Origin: JBAYJM01 sp041665065
GTDB lineage: Bacteria; Patescibacteriota; Patescibacteriia; 2-01-FULL-39-33
DNA: 52,858 nucleotides
Direction of reading: 5' to 3'
Assembly: GCA_041665065.1 (NCBI GenBank)
Contig: JBAYJM010000005.1
Location: forward strand, 1 to 52,858
The position numbers and the translations under genes are program-made. The notes under the pieces were generated by a model. That model did not search any database and was not told the DNA's origin. It saw only the letters and a program-made list of their open reading frames with translations. This document shows, piece by piece, positions 8,160 to 15,585 of the stretch (position 1 is its first letter; each line of letters begins with the position of its first letter).

Positions 8160-8193
8160 AAAAGGCCGGCCAAACTGATCGCAGTTGACCGGC
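8158..8193 (-). terminator. Intrinsic terminator of orphan gene C
   Basis: Minus-strand hairpin GCCGGTCAACTG (8193-8182), loop CGAT, CAGTTTGGCCGGC (8177-8165) with one bulge, then T7. Confidence 0.85.
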
Positions 8194-8219
8194 ATACACT
8201 CGTTGAATAAAACGGGAGT

Positions 8220-8591
8220 CTATGCGCTAGGAGTGCAGGCTTCGCAATGCCGACTCCCACTTTTGCGTGCATTTATGCCACAGCGACAGGCACATATGTG
8301 GCAGAATTTACTTCCTTCTTTATGAGCTCGTTCGCCACAACAATCGCATAATGCCTTAGCAACGTCCAACATTTGTTGATAGTACTCTCCAGCGACTCCT
8401 ACCTCTTCTGCGGTGCAATTCGCAAGATAGGCTATAACTGCCCCAAGACTTGGCGTCTCACACTCTAAACCATCAATACAGTCCCGATCGAGACTAACCA
8501 ACACTTGCTCAGCTTCCGGCAATAGCCTCAGCATTTCTTCTGCCCTAGCTACTCTTATTGCCTTCAATTCTGCCCCCGACAAAGGTGCCAT
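8220..8591 (-). CDS. Orphan Cys-rich C-terminal (zinc-ribbon-like) protein, 123 aa (locus C)
   Basis: The start is ATG 8591, 9 nt after AGGAGG; an upstream in-frame ATG at 8600 touches the SD. The N-terminal about 80 residues are helical and acidic (AELKAIRVARAEEMLRLLPE). The last about 40 residues hold eight Cys and several His in a repeated pattern: LCDCCGERAHKEGSKFCHIC, then CRCGINARKSGSRHCEAC. Each half has two CxxC-like pairs separated by about 10 residues, consistent with two small zinc-binding knuckles. A nucleic-acid or protein-binding role is possible but not shown. G/C-rich codons, its own promoter, long leader and terminator. Confidence 0.75.
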   Translation of the reverse strand: MAPLSGAELKAIRVARAEEMLRLLPEAEQVLVSLDRDCIDGLECETPSLGAVIAYLANCTAEEVGVAGEYYQQMLDVAKALCDCCGERAHKEGSKFCHICACRCGINARKSGSRHCEACTPSA

Positions 8592-8759
8592 GATGCCCAT
8601 CCTCCTATTGTCCCTAAATACTCCAAAAAAACAAATCAACTCCACCGATAGGGTGGAGTTGAGGTTAAATAGCTATTAGGCAACTTCAAAACTTCCACCC
8701 GAATTTGAGAGAATCTTATCGACTGACAAGATAACTAAATTTTGTGTGAAAGTTTTCAT
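8592..8759 (-). promoter_or_regulatory. Structured 5' leader of orphan gene C with terminator/antiterminator
   Basis: Minus strand. A perfect 10-bp hairpin CAACTCCACC/GGTGGAGTTG (about 8663-8639) is followed by ATTTGTTTTTTTGG, a textbook intrinsic terminator placed before the gene. Upstream GGGTGGA-A-GTTTTGA (from about 8702) can instead pair with TCAACTCCACCC, disrupting it. Further upstream is a hairpin TTATC/GATAA. The order and spacing match the leader of gene B, including the shared start TTTCACA.AAAAT. Confidence 0.65.
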
Positions 8760-8765
8760 AGTATT

Positions 8766-8794
8766 ATTTTAAATTAATAAATTATTAAAGTCAA
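8766..8794 (-). promoter_or_regulatory. Promoter of orphan gene C
   Basis: TTGACT (8794-8789), 17-bp spacer, TAAAAT (8771-8766). It abuts the T run of gene D's terminator. Confidence 0.75.
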
Positions 8795-8827
8795 ATAAAA
8801 ATGGGGCCTGACCCGAAGCCAAACCCC
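8795..8827 (-). terminator. Intrinsic terminator of orphan gene D
   Basis: Minus-strand hairpin GGGGTTTGGC / GGTCAGGCCCC (8827-8803) with G-T pairs, followed by ATTTTTATTTG. Confidence 0.8.
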
Positions 8828-8846
8828 TTCAACGATAAACGGTCCT

Positions 8847-9173
8847 CTACGACAACTCAGAAGCCATGGCAAGAGCCACTATAATGGCCAATGCCTCTGA
8901 GCTATTAATGCAGTAGCGAACTCCAGCGTCACCTCTGGCAGTTACTTTGTACCCTCCTTTCACCACCTGACGGTTGATTATTCTGGCTCTTGCCAAATCT
9001 GACCTGTAGCATCCTAAGGCTGCCTTTACCGCGGAAGACAGGTCCCCACCTTCACCAACGAAGTCGAGTTGAATCATTGTGTTGATTTCAACTCTATAAA
9101 GAATGCTGCCTCCTTGGCCGATGGTTTGTAAAACTCCGATACTCCTTATATCCAAATCATCGATGACCATCAT
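8847..9173 (-). CDS. Orphan protein, 108 aa (GC-shifted locus D)
   Basis: Not recognised. The start is ATG 9173, 6 nt after AGGAGG (9185-9180); a second ATG follows directly. It is a small alpha/beta protein with no membrane span until a mildly hydrophobic C-terminal helix (SSEALAIIVALAMASEL). Alternating strands (VLQTIGQGGSILYRVEINTM; KGGYKVTARGDAGVRYCINS) flank a helix (SSAVKAALGCYRSDLARARI). Codon use is G/C-rich compared with ftsI just upstream. It is the first of three tandem orphan units D-C-B; its promoter starts 1 nt after the ftsI stop. Confidence 0.75.
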   Translation of the reverse strand: MMVIDDLDIRSIGVLQTIGQGGSILYRVEINTMIQLDFVGEGGDLSSAVKAALGCYRSDLARARIINRQVVKGGYKVTARGDAGVRYCINSSEALAIIVALAMASELS

Positions 9174-9328
9174 CCGAATCCTCCTAAAGGCCAATGGGGA
9201 AACCCGCTCTTTTCGAGAGGGCAACTTACACAGGTCTAAAGCTCAACGCTTACAAAAGACTAATTAAAATCAGCTATTCAATTGTGAAAAGCTGAAATTA
9301 TTATTACAAAGCTGATTATGAAAGTCAA
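9174..9328 (-). promoter_or_regulatory. Promoter and leader of orphan gene D
   Basis: TTGACT (9328-9323) followed at 16-17 bp by TAATAAT. The leader holds CAGCT...AGCTG with flanking A/T pairs (about 9295-9270), a weaker GTCT...AGAC stem (about 9260-9234) and CTCTC/AGAG just before the SD. It shares TTTTCACA with the leaders of B and C but lacks their GGTGG/CCACC module. The -35 begins 1 nt beyond the ftsI stop, with no terminator between. Confidence 0.6.
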
Positions 9329-9329
9329 A

Positions 9330-11228
9330 TTAGCCTTTCTTTAACGCCGGATCACTCGGGTTATCATAAGGCACATTATAATATTGCAAAATAAATTTTC
9401 CAACAGCTGAAAATACCGGCGCAGCCACCGTTTCACCAACTTTTCCATACTGCGGCTCTAAAATATCTACAAAAATAACAAACTTTGGATCAGCATAGGG
9501 CGCAAATCCCACAAACGATCCATTAATAACACTATCGGGCTGATAACCGCCTCCTTTTTGAGGAACCTGAGCAGTACCTGTCTTACCACCAACTCTATAA
9601 CCGGGAATTCTAGCGCTATTAGCATGTCCGCCTTCTGCAACACTGACCATCATAGCTGAAATAAGCGAGGAAGTTTTTGGTGAAATGACTTGCCTGACAA
9701 CTTTGGGCTCAATATTTTCAATTTTCTTATCGCTTTTGATAATCTGAGATACAACATATGGCTTCATTAACTTACCACCATTAATTAAGGCGCCGACTGC
9801 CGTAACCATCTGCAATGGCGTAACAGTTATGCCCTGGCCAAATGTAATAGTGGCTATATTAACTTCTCCCTTTAGATTTAAATTTGAAACATTGCCAGGC
9901 ATTTCCTTATCCAATTCAATTCCCGTATAATCGCCAAAACCAAAATTTCTAACATATTGCGCAAAAACTTTTGGCGTCGTTGCCCTCATCGCAAAAATCA
10001 CGCCAGTATTAATAGACGCCTCTAAAACATTGGTCATAGTCTGTCGGCCATAAACCTTGTCATTATAATTTCTAATCTTATATTTACCATAATCGACAAC
10101 GCCGGTATCCACATAAGTAGTATCGGGCCTTACTTTTCCCGCATCTAATGCTGCTGCCATAGTAATGGTTTTAAAAACTGAACCGGGCTCAAAAGCGTTA
10201 AAGATAGCGGGGTTATTATATGTCTGAATGGATTCAATCTCATTATATTTTGCGGGGTCATAATCTGGAAATGAACACATGGCCAAAATGGCGCCGGTTT
10301 TTGGCTCCATAACAATTATAGATCCGCCTTTAGCCTTTGACTTCTCAACCATCAAGAATAATTCGCGGCAAGCCTTATACTGAATAGAGCGATCAATAGT
10401 CAAAACTAAATCCGCTCCATCACTTTTTTCTGTTATGGAATTATCACCAACCGTAATCATATTTCCCAATGCATCGCGCTGAGTATGGATTTCACCGACT
10501 TCACCGGAAAGCAAAGTGTCATAAAAACCCTCTAAGCCGTATTTGCCTTGCCGATCATCTCCCTCAAATCCCCAAAAACCAAAAACATGTCCGCCCATGC
10601 CCTGCTCAGGATAAAATCTCCAGGTTTCTTCTTTAAAATTTATCCCCTCCAAATTGAGGACCTTAATTGCTTCAACCTGTTTATCTGTTAATTTCTGGCG
10701 GATTGATTCATAAAGCCTATTGGGCTTTGATAATATTAATATCAACCTGTCTATTTCGTTTTGTTTTTGTTCCTCATTCCATTTTTGCTCTCTATTTGAT
10801 TGAATCTCTTTTGCCAGCTCCGGATCTAAATTACTGAGCGACGACGAGGAATATTTGGCTTCTTTTGGATCCACATTTTCCGGAAAACCCAATACTTCAA
10901 ATAATTTTTCAGCAGTGGAAGTGGGATTTTTGATATTTACCGGCACAGCATATAACGTGCTTAGTTTTTGATTTGTAACTAATGGATATAAGACCTTTTT
11001 ACCGCCATTATTTTCCAAAACATAAATGGAACCTCGTTGCGGAAATAATTTTTTATACAAATCGTGCTGTCCGGAAGCTAAGGCGGAATAAAAACCTCCT
11101 TTTATAATTTGCAGATCAAAAAGGCGGCCGATCATAATGACTGCGACAATAATAAAAAAGAAAGCTAAGGCCTTAACTCTCTTGTCATTTGTATTCCTAT
11201 TTCTAAAAATTGAGGATCGCCAATGCAT
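9330..11228 (-). CDS. ftsI: Class B penicillin-binding protein (FtsI/PBP2-type septal transpeptidase)
   Basis: D,D-transpeptidase that crosslinks septal murein with FtsW. 632 aa. One N-terminal membrane anchor (ALAFFFIIVAVIMIGRLFDL, about 21-40), the pedestal domain, then the transpeptidase domain with SxxK in PGSVFKTITMAA (Ser about 347), SxN in ASINTGVIFA (about 405) and KTGTAQ (about 549). It lies in dcw order after mraZ-rsmH-ftsL. A 50-nt gap with a hairpin separates it from ftsL; the SD AAAGAGG precedes ATG, one of the few core genes here with one. Confidence 0.95.
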   Translation of the reverse strand: MHWRSSIFRNRNTNDKRVKALAFFFIIVAVIMIGRLFDLQIIKGGFYSALASGQHDLYKKLFPQRGSIYVLENNGGKKVLYPLVTNQKLSTLYAVPVNIKNPTSTAEKLFEVLGFPENVDPKEAKYSSSSLSNLDPELAKEIQSNREQKWNEEQKQNEIDRLILILSKPNRLYESIRQKLTDKQVEAIKVLNLEGINFKEETWRFYPEQGMGGHVFGFWGFEGDDRQGKYGLEGFYDTLLSGEVGEIHTQRDALGNMITVGDNSITEKSDGADLVLTIDRSIQYKACRELFLMVEKSKAKGGSIIVMEPKTGAILAMCSFPDYDPAKYNEIESIQTYNNPAIFNAFEPGSVFKTITMAAALDAGKVRPDTTYVDTGVVDYGKYKIRNYNDKVYGRQTMTNVLEASINTGVIFAMRATTPKVFAQYVRNFGFGDYTGIELDKEMPGNVSNLNLKGEVNIATITFGQGITVTPLQMVTAVGALINGGKLMKPYVVSQIIKSDKKIENIEPKVVRQVISPKTSSLISAMMVSVAEGGHANSARIPGYRVGGKTGTAQVPQKGGGYQPDSVINGSFVGFAPYADPKFVIFVDILEPQYGKVGETVAAPVFSAVGKFILQYYNVPYDNPSDPALKKG

Positions 11229-11241
11229 ATATTGTCCTCTT

Positions 11242-11267
11242 TAAAAAACACCCATCTAAGTAGGTGT
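11242..11267 (-). terminator. Hairpin with T run between ftsL and ftsI (possible attenuator)
   Basis: ACACCT (11267-11262) pairs with GGGTGT (11253-11248), followed by T6, inside an otherwise continuous mraZ-rsmH-ftsL-ftsI operon. It may reduce read-through into ftsI or be a processing or end-protection stem. Confidence 0.55.
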
Positions 11268-11278
11268 CGAAATAAAAG

Positions 11279-11647
11279 CTATCTCAAAGCCACTGCTCCA
11301 TTGGCATTAATGACGTCAACATTAGAGACCGGCACTAAATCCATTTTGGAAGCGCTGCCGACTATATTTGCCATTGATTGCCTCTGAATATAATTTAAAT
11401 TCAATTTTGCATTCGCTTCCTGCAAATCAACAATCTGATTCTCCATATCCTTGATCATATATCCTTTTGTCGCCGTGATATTTGATTGAGCAAAATATAT
11501 AAATCCGACGACAATCATTAAGCCCATTGCCCAATAATTCATTTTTGAACCGCCAAATAATACGGCAAGAGCCTTGGCCACGCCCTTTTTCTTGTTTAAC
11601 TCGGGGAAATGATGATTAGATTTCTCTCTTCTAAAAAATTTGCACAT
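11279..11647 (-). CDS. ftsL: FtsL-like division protein
   Basis: 122 aa bitopic protein between rsmH and ftsI, the classical ftsL position. About 37 cytoplasmic residues, one membrane segment (MNYWAMGLMIVVGFIYFAQS, about 36-55), then an extracytoplasmic coiled coil (KDMENQIVDLQEANAKLNLNYIQRQ). FtsL homologues join FtsQ/DivIB and FtsB to activate FtsWI. Sequence conservation in this family is low, so the call rests on topology, size and synteny. Confidence 0.8.
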   Translation of the reverse strand: MCKFFRREKSNHHFPELNKKKGVAKALAVLFGGSKMNYWAMGLMIVVGFIYFAQSNITATKGYMIKDMENQIVDLQEANAKLNLNYIQRQSMANIVGSASKMDLVPVSNVDVINANGAVALR

Positions 11648-11681
11648 AAATTAGTTGATAGTTTTGATAGCAAATAGCTGA

Positions 11682-12581
11682 TTATAATTTTTCTACTACT
11701 CTTAACTTTGCACTTCTACTGCGCGGATTTTTTAAGATTTCAGCATCCGAGGCGATAATCGGTTTTTTGATTAACATCTTTAGCCTTGGATAATCAAGAT
11801 TCGCCTCTTCTTTAAAATAATTTTTTACTATGCGATCTTCCAAAGAGTGGAAAGAAATAATGGCAAATATTCCACCGGGACTCAAAATCTCCACCGCTTG
11901 GGGAAGTACTGACATTAAATTTCCCAATTCATCATTTACCGCAATTCGCAAAGCCTGAAAAACTCTGGTGGCGGGATTTTTTTTGGATCTTGTTTTAAAA
12001 TGCTTTTGGTAAGCACTTGAGACTAGTTGGACAAGCATTTCAACCGTCTCAATTTTTTCTCCAATTTCCCTTTTATTAATTATCGCTTTCGATATTTGCC
12101 AAGCAAGAGGCTCTTCTCCGTAATCTTTAAATATTTTAAATAAATCCTGCTGATTATAAGTATTTAGAATTTCCGAGGCAGATGGCCTGGAAGAATCTAC
12201 GCTATACCTCATATCCAAAACTCCATGATCTTGGAAGCTAAATCCCCTATTCCTTGCGCCGAGCTGATCTGATGATAGGCCAAGGTCAAGTAGAATCCCG
12301 TCAATTTTATCAATTCTCCTGTCATTTTTTATTTGCTGATAAATTTTTTTTAAATTCTTATAATTATCATTTACAAGAACTAAATTATCATTGCTACTAT
12401 CCTTAACCGCTTCACAGTCCCAATCGATTCCTACAACCAGTCCATTTGGCTTTACCTTCTCAACCAACTCTAAGGAGTGGCCTCCTCCGCCAAACGTGCA
12501 ATCAATAAAATTTTTTCCCGGCCTGGGATCCAGAAACTTTATTACTTCCTTCAGGAGTACGGGTTCATGAATGGTTGCCAT
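11682..12581 (-). CDS. rsmH: 16S rRNA (cytosine1402-N4)-methyltransferase
   Basis: 299 aa, full length. HEPVLLKEVIKFL at the N-terminus and the SAM motif FIDCTFGGGGHSLELVEKV are diagnostic; GILLDLGLSSDQL, RGFSFQDHGVLDMRY, NPATRVFQALRIAVNDEL and ISFHSLEDRIVK follow in order. It methylates N4 of C1402 in 16S rRNA. Second gene of the dcw cluster, 27 nt after mraZ. Confidence 0.97.
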   Translation of the reverse strand: MATIHEPVLLKEVIKFLDPRPGKNFIDCTFGGGGHSLELVEKVKPNGLVVGIDWDCEAVKDSSNDNLVLVNDNYKNLKKIYQQIKNDRRIDKIDGILLDLGLSSDQLGARNRGFSFQDHGVLDMRYSVDSSRPSASEILNTYNQQDLFKIFKDYGEEPLAWQISKAIINKREIGEKIETVEMLVQLVSSAYQKHFKTRSKKNPATRVFQALRIAVNDELGNLMSVLPQAVEILSPGGIFAIISFHSLEDRIVKNYFKEEANLDYPRLKMLIKKPIIASDAEILKNPRSRSAKLRVVEKL

Positions 12582-12607
12582 AGTTGCTTAAAGGGCTAGA
12601 TTTACTT

Positions 12608-13048
12608 TTAGGAAGTAACTGAATTTCTTAAATCATTTAATGTTTCAGCAATGCTGTTATAATTCTTGTCGCTGTCTTCCTTGTAGGTATTCCATTTTTC
12701 TTCATCCCAAATCTCCAATCTATTATATAAACCAGCAATAACTACGTTTTTAGAAATGCCGGCAAAGCTTCGCAGATACTCAGGCAAAATAATTCTTCCC
12801 TGCTTATCAAACTCAACTTCTGTTGCTCCGGCAAGAATTGCTCTGGAAAATTTTCTATTATCAGATCTGTCTATCGGCATGTTAGCAACCGTTTCTGCCA
12901 TCTTTTCCCATTCTTTTTGCGGATACAAGAAAAGGCAGTTGTCCAAACCCTTTGTGACCACTGCTGACTTAAGTTCCGCTCGGAACTTTGCTGGAACAGC
13001 TACTCTGCCTTTGCTGTCCAAGCTATGAGAGTATTGGCCTATGAACAT
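12608..13048 (-). CDS. mraZ: Transcriptional regulator MraZ
   Basis: 146 aa from ATG 13048 (MFIGQYSHSLDSKGRVAVP, the usual MraZ start); the frame extends 18 codons upstream, but those overlap the promoter-proximal repeats. Two SpoVT/AbrB-like halves: DSKGRVAVPAKFR (about 10-22) and DKQGRIILPEYLR (about 85-97). MraZ forms rings and represses its own dcw operon in characterised bacteria. First gene of mraZ-rsmH-ftsL-ftsI, preceded by a consensus promoter and tandem repeats fitting a MraZ box. Confidence 0.95.
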   Translation of the reverse strand: MFIGQYSHSLDSKGRVAVPAKFRAELKSAVVTKGLDNCLFLYPQKEWEKMAETVANMPIDRSDNRKFSRAILAGATEVEFDKQGRIILPEYLRSFAGISKNVVIAGLYNRLEIWDEEKWNTYKEDSDKNYNSIAETLNDLRNSVTS

Positions 13049-13084
13049 AATTGCCTTTATTTTTAAATTGCCACCTTCCTGAGA

Positions 13085-13139
13085 TTCACCACTTTTCACC
13101 ATTTATAGTAATTATACACCACCATTATGTACCGGTCAA
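13085..13139 (-). promoter_or_regulatory. mraZ promoter with tandem 10-bp repeats (probable MraZ box)
   Basis: Minus strand: TTGACC (13139-13134), 17-bp spacer, TATAAT (13116-13111). Just downstream are two abutting 10-mers, AAATGGTGAA (13104-13095) and AAGTGGTGAA (13094-13085); extra GGTGG words lie in the spacer and at about 13070. MraZ boxes in studied bacteria are short GTG/TGGG-type repeats at 10-bp spacing, so autoregulation is likely. Confidence 0.7.
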
Positions 13140-13172
13140 CATATTCTTCCATTTTTTTACAATTAAAAAATG

Positions 13173-13185
13173 CCCATTTTCTGGG
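13173..13185. terminator. Small T-flanked hairpin upstream of mraZ
   Basis: CCCA/TGGG with loop TTTTC, T7 on the plus side and an A run on the other side. It lies in the 250-bp gap 13103-13356, which otherwise holds AT-rich sequence, a TTATACACA (13262-13270) and a related AGTGGATAA (13209-13217) that resemble DnaA boxes. Confidence 0.5.
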
Positions 13186-13305
13186 ATTTTTTTATTTCGT
13201 TCTTTAATAGTGGATAAAACGGGGAAAACTTTTATCCTAATTATTTTTATTTTAAAAAAAGTTATACACAGCCAATAGTTAAGCCCTTAAATATCGCAAA
13301 CAAAA

Positions 13306-13331
13306 ATGCTACGTAGCAAGTTACGTAGCAT
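13306..13331 (-). terminator. Intrinsic terminator of the papain-like protease gene
   Basis: Perfect 10-bp stem ATGCTACGTA/TACGTAGCAT with loop ACTTGC (minus), followed by T5. Confidence 0.85.
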
Positions 13332-13356
13332 CTTATTTTTAACAATTTGAAATATT

Positions 13357-15306
13357 TTATCTTCCAAGTATGCCATTTATTTCCAGCTGGACATCGACTG
13401 CATTAACCTTGCCATCACCGTCTAAATCAATATAAGGGTTTTGAGTAATCGTTATTTTGCCAAGCGATCCATCAACTACCATTTGCTGATCAGCGGAATT
13501 TATAAGCATATCTCCATTTATATCAAACTTACTTCTACTATTTAGATTTGTTTCTGAAATAAATGATACCAGTTTAGGATTAAAATCATCAAAATCCTTG
13601 ATAAATTTTCCAGCGGCTTTTCTACAAGTTAAGGGGCAAGTTGAGCTTGCTGGCGGTTGAACGCTTATTCCCCAATTGCAATATTTATCCAAGTCCCTAT
13701 CGGTGCAAGAAATTTTATACGCAGTGGATGATGGCGGTGTAAATGGAGGAGCAATAACCGTATTTTGATTTCCATTAATAATTATTTTTCCATAACCATT
13801 TTCACCCCATGCTGTTGACCAACTATTTTTTACAATCCAATATGTTTTACCTATTAATCTATCGCCAGCCATTATTGGCTGATTAGATTGCATGGCGATA
13901 TATCCAGGGAAAATCTGCGTGCCTTCTTTTATTACGCCATAACCCGTCAAAGTCATGGCATGTTTCAATAATAAATATCCCCTGCCTAAGGGGCCATTCT
14001 TTATTAAAGACTCTTTCACTATATTCATGTTCATCTGATTTTCCAAAGAAAAATTAGCGCTTTTCCATGAACGGCTTTTATAATCAGAATTAATCAAACA
14101 AGCACCATTATTAACAACGCCCGTGTACGGCATAAACTGCTCATCCGCAATGCCAGCATCACTAAATAACAGCTTTATGGAGTCTTCACTGTTGTAACCA
14201 GGAGTATTTCTACAATTAACCAATATCTGTTCTGACAAATCAATATCTAAAGTACTAGAATTATAGTAAAGATTAATCCGTGATTCCATCGGTCCAGTAG
14301 CTCCAAATGCCCAGCAAGTACCCTGATCGCCCTGATTTTTAACGCTGGTCATCCAATTTTCACCATTGACATTCCGCCAGTCCCAATTATCAGGCAAAAC
14401 CATCGTTGGAGAAGCGACTGTCTTTACTTCTGGGCTTGAATCTTTTAATTCAAAGACTCCCCCCTTGTAATATTCCAATCCTTGCAAATTTGGAACTTCT
14501 TTAACTGGAGTCCCGTCTTGATTGCTGAATAATTTCTTTTTTTGCTCATAATTCAAATCGGAGACAGAAGTTCTGGCTGCCAACCAGTGCATACCGCTAG
14601 ACTTTATCTCCTCATTAATCTTGGCAACCTTATAATCTATTTGTTTGGTTTTGAGTTGATTATCGTATGCCTCAACACCCATAGACTTAACCTGAGAATT
14701 TACCAACGAAGGCGAATTTAAATAATTCACTGCATTAATGGTAATTTCTGCATCATTTATTTGCAATTTTAAATATGCTGGAACAATTGCATTTAAAACG
14801 CAAGTTTCTTCACAAATATTAGAAACGGTTATTTGGCCTTTATTATTTAAAACCGGGTAGGCTTCATAAACCAAATATTCTTTATTATTTTTATCAACCA
14901 AAACCACCCTAATTAAACTATCATCTGCCCTTAGATTAATTCCGGCATTAAGTGAAAGTCCATAAACCACTGATGCCATTCCAAGTTGATAGTTTGTCGA
15001 TGATGAGATAAAAGATTTAGTCGAATTTGTTTTGACACCGTAACTAGAACCACCGATGGAAAAATCAGCTAAGGTAGTTGTACTGCCATTTTGGATATAT
15101 TGTGCTGAGCCGGATTTAAAATTCGAATTACTTAAAGACTTTATCAAATTACTTAAATTTGGAAACAGTACATTCATCCCTCTAGCGACATTAAAAGAGA
15201 AAAAAACCAAAGAAGCCAAAGCACAAATTACAATCACACTTATTAAAATCAAGGTTTTTAAACTTGTTTTTGTAGCAGTTGACCCACCAACCCCGCGTAT
15301 GGACAT
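13357..15306 (-). CDS. Exported papain-family (C1) cysteine protease with dockerin-like C-terminus
   Basis: 649 aa from ATG 15306; a TTG at 15345 would add 13 residues. An N-terminal hydrophobic helix (TLILISVIVICALASLVFFS, about 17-36) acts as signal or anchor. About 200 residues of beta-rich region and a linker follow, then the C1 domain: NQGDQGTCWAFGATG with oxyanion Gln and nucleophile Cys (about 331), catalytic His in KHAMTLTGYG (about 448) and Asn in KNSWSTAWGENGYG (about 491). The last about 60 residues have two Ca-binding, dockerin-type repeats (FDINGDMLINSADQQMVVDG and YIDLDGDGKVNAVDVQLEIN). It is probably displayed outside the cell. A TATAAT at 15339-15334 gives a leader of about 20 nt. 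Confidence 0.9.
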   Translation of the reverse strand: MSIRGVGGSTATKTSLKTLILISVIVICALASLVFFSFNVARGMNVLFPNLSNLIKSLSNSNFKSGSAQYIQNGSTTTLADFSIGGSSYGVKTNSTKSFISSSTNYQLGMASVVYGLSLNAGINLRADDSLIRVVLVDKNNKEYLVYEAYPVLNNKGQITVSNICEETCVLNAIVPAYLKLQINDAEITINAVNYLNSPSLVNSQVKSMGVEAYDNQLKTKQIDYKVAKINEEIKSSGMHWLAARTSVSDLNYEQKKKLFSNQDGTPVKEVPNLQGLEYYKGGVFELKDSSPEVKTVASPTMVLPDNWDWRNVNGENWMTSVKNQGDQGTCWAFGATGPMESRINLYYNSSTLDIDLSEQILVNCRNTPGYNSEDSIKLLFSDAGIADEQFMPYTGVVNNGACLINSDYKSRSWKSANFSLENQMNMNIVKESLIKNGPLGRGYLLLKHAMTLTGYGVIKEGTQIFPGYIAMQSNQPIMAGDRLIGKTYWIVKNSWSTAWGENGYGKIIINGNQNTVIAPPFTPPSSTAYKISCTDRDLDKYCNWGISVQPPASSTCPLTCRKAAGKFIKDFDDFNPKLVSFISETNLNSRSKFDINGDMLINSADQQMVVDGSLGKITITQNPYIDLDGDGKVNAVDVQLEINGILGR

Positions 15307-15381
15307 AAATAATTTCAGATTAATCTTTATTATATTATACCTCAATTATTATAATTTAGATAAAAGTTATCCACCCTTAGA

Positions 15382-15406
15382 ATAAAAAAACCCGCCGCCA
15401 GCAGGT
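15382..15406 (-). terminator. Intrinsic terminator after tsaB and the 40-aa gene
   Basis: Minus strand: ACCTGC (15406-15401), loop, GCGGGT (15395-15390), then T7. Confidence 0.75.
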
Positions 15407-15436
15407 GTATGCGGATAAAAATATTGAGAAAACTTA

Positions 15437-15559
15437 TTATCTAAATAATCCCAAAAAAACAGCCACATAAAGAATAACAACGGCATAAGCAGATAGGATT
15501 AAAGTGCCTGCTTTTGTTGAGATGGTGACTTTTGCCTTTGTTTTAATTTCTTGTTTCAT
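15437..15559 (-). CDS. Single-span small membrane protein, 40 aa
   Basis: ATG 15559 to TAA 15437-15439. A basic polar N-terminus (MKQEIKTKAKVTISTKA) is followed by one membrane helix (GTLILSAYAVVILYVAVFLGLF) and a final Arg, so N-in topology is likely. AT-rich codons match the core genes, and no SD is seen, as for its neighbours. It starts 26 nt after tsaB on the same strand and is followed by a terminator. Function unknown. Confidence 0.65.
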   Translation of the reverse strand: MKQEIKTKAKVTISTKAGTLILSAYAVVILYVAVFLGLFR

Positions 15560-15585
15560 ATATTTTTACTTTTAATTATTATGAA

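Noticed and set aside
13209..13270. Replication origin suggested by DnaA-box-like words
   Set aside because: Only two or three boxes, no dnaA or dnaN nearby and no cluster of repeats.
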